The position numbers and the translations under genes were made by a program. Source: Verrucomicrobiota bacterium (GTDB taxonomy: Bacteria; Verrucomicrobiota; Verrucomicrobiia; Limisphaerales; DSYF01). From it: a stretch of 5,572 bases of DNA. The stretch covers positions 1 to 5,572 of the forward strand of contig JALOTU010000327.1 of assembly GCA_025457725.1 (NCBI GenBank). The letters are read 5' to 3'. Shown here piece after piece: positions 5,478 to 5,572 of this stretch. Positions within the stretch are counted from its first letter, which is position 1; the number at the start of each line of letters is the position of its first letter. The notes beneath the pieces were generated by a model. The model made no database searches and had not been told where the DNA came from. It saw nothing but the letters and a program-made list of their open reading frames with translations.

Positions 5478-5486
5478 GCAGGCGCC

Positions 5487-5572
5487 ATGACCAAGACTGT
5501 GGCCACAATTTCCTTTCGGTGGGGCCGCGCAGCCGCGCAGTCACGCGCCGACGCAGCGGCGCCCCACCCGAT
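5487..5572 (+). other. open frame to the right edge, doubtful as a gene
   Basis: An ATG nine bases after the RR2 stop opens a frame that is unbroken to the window end (MTKTVATISFRWGRAAAQSR and eight more codons). Most of it lies over the inverted repeat and its product is a run of Ala and Arg, which looks non-coding. No ribosome binding site or known domain is visible. I list it only because 28 open codons directly after RR2 might be the start of a co-transcribed gene. Confidence 0.12.
5518..5568. repeat. GC-rich interrupted inverted repeat after RR2
   Basis: GGTGGGGC-CGC (5518-5528) pairs with GCGGCGCCCCACC (5556-5568), leaving a two-base bulge and a loop of about 27 bases that is itself rich in GCGC. 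It begins 40 bases after the RR2 stop. It could be a factor-independent terminator without a visible T tract (the window ends four bases later), or one copy of a dispersed palindromic repeat. Confidence 0.4.

Noticed and set aside
1..5572. CRISPR arrays, tRNA or rRNA genes, transposases, integrases, toxin-antitoxin or anti-phage genes
   Set aside because: None was seen. The only tandem repeat is the two-copy duplication inside the kinase, and every well-supported gene is regulatory or an envelope protein.

Overview
The window looks like one regulatory locus from a GC-rich Gram-negative bacterium with two membranes: there are signal peptides, a two-transmembrane sensor kinase and an NtrC-class activator. 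GC-rich coding, starts without clear Shine-Dalgarno sequences and the style of the stand-alone receiver proteins would suit Verrucomicrobiota or a related group. That placement is an impression, not a demonstration.

Layout. On the minus strand, reading right to left, are a stand-alone receiver protein (RR1, about 1382 to 690), a small secreted PepSY-domain protein (483 to 85), and the first 20 codons of another exported protein that runs off the left edge (60 to 1). On the plus strand are a membrane histidine kinase (about 1689 to 3104), an NtrC-family sigma-54 activator (3304 to 4749) and a second stand-alone receiver protein (RR2, about 4935 to 5477). RR1 and RR2 are paralogues. The last 95 bases hold a GC-rich interrupted inverted repeat and no convincing gene. 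All gaps between genes are under 300 bases and carry regulatory-looking structure.

Main observation. Three sequences with the sigma-54 (RpoN) -24/-12 architecture (GG, ten bases, GC, in good sequence context) sit just upstream of RR1, the kinase and RR2, each pointing into its gene. The one sigma-54-dependent activator in the window has an intact GAFTGA loop, Walker motifs and Fis-type helix-turn-helix. The kinase and RR1 promoters are divergent. Between them lies a 9-bp direct repeat (GATAAGCGA, 23 bp offset) at typical enhancer distance from both. The simplest model is that the kinase phosphorylates the NtrC-like regulator, which then activates sigma-54 transcription of its own kinase (and perhaps itself by read-through) and of the two flanking receiver proteins. 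RR1 might be co-transcribed with the PepSY gene. The receivers could act as phosphate sinks, feedback elements or links to another pathway. The promoters also show that the longest reading frames of all three genes begin too far upstream, so the starts given here are shortened.

Other points of note are an exact 30-bp in-frame tandem duplication in the kinase's periplasmic sensor region, and a perfect 20-bp palindrome with extra half-site-like motifs upstream of the PepSY gene.
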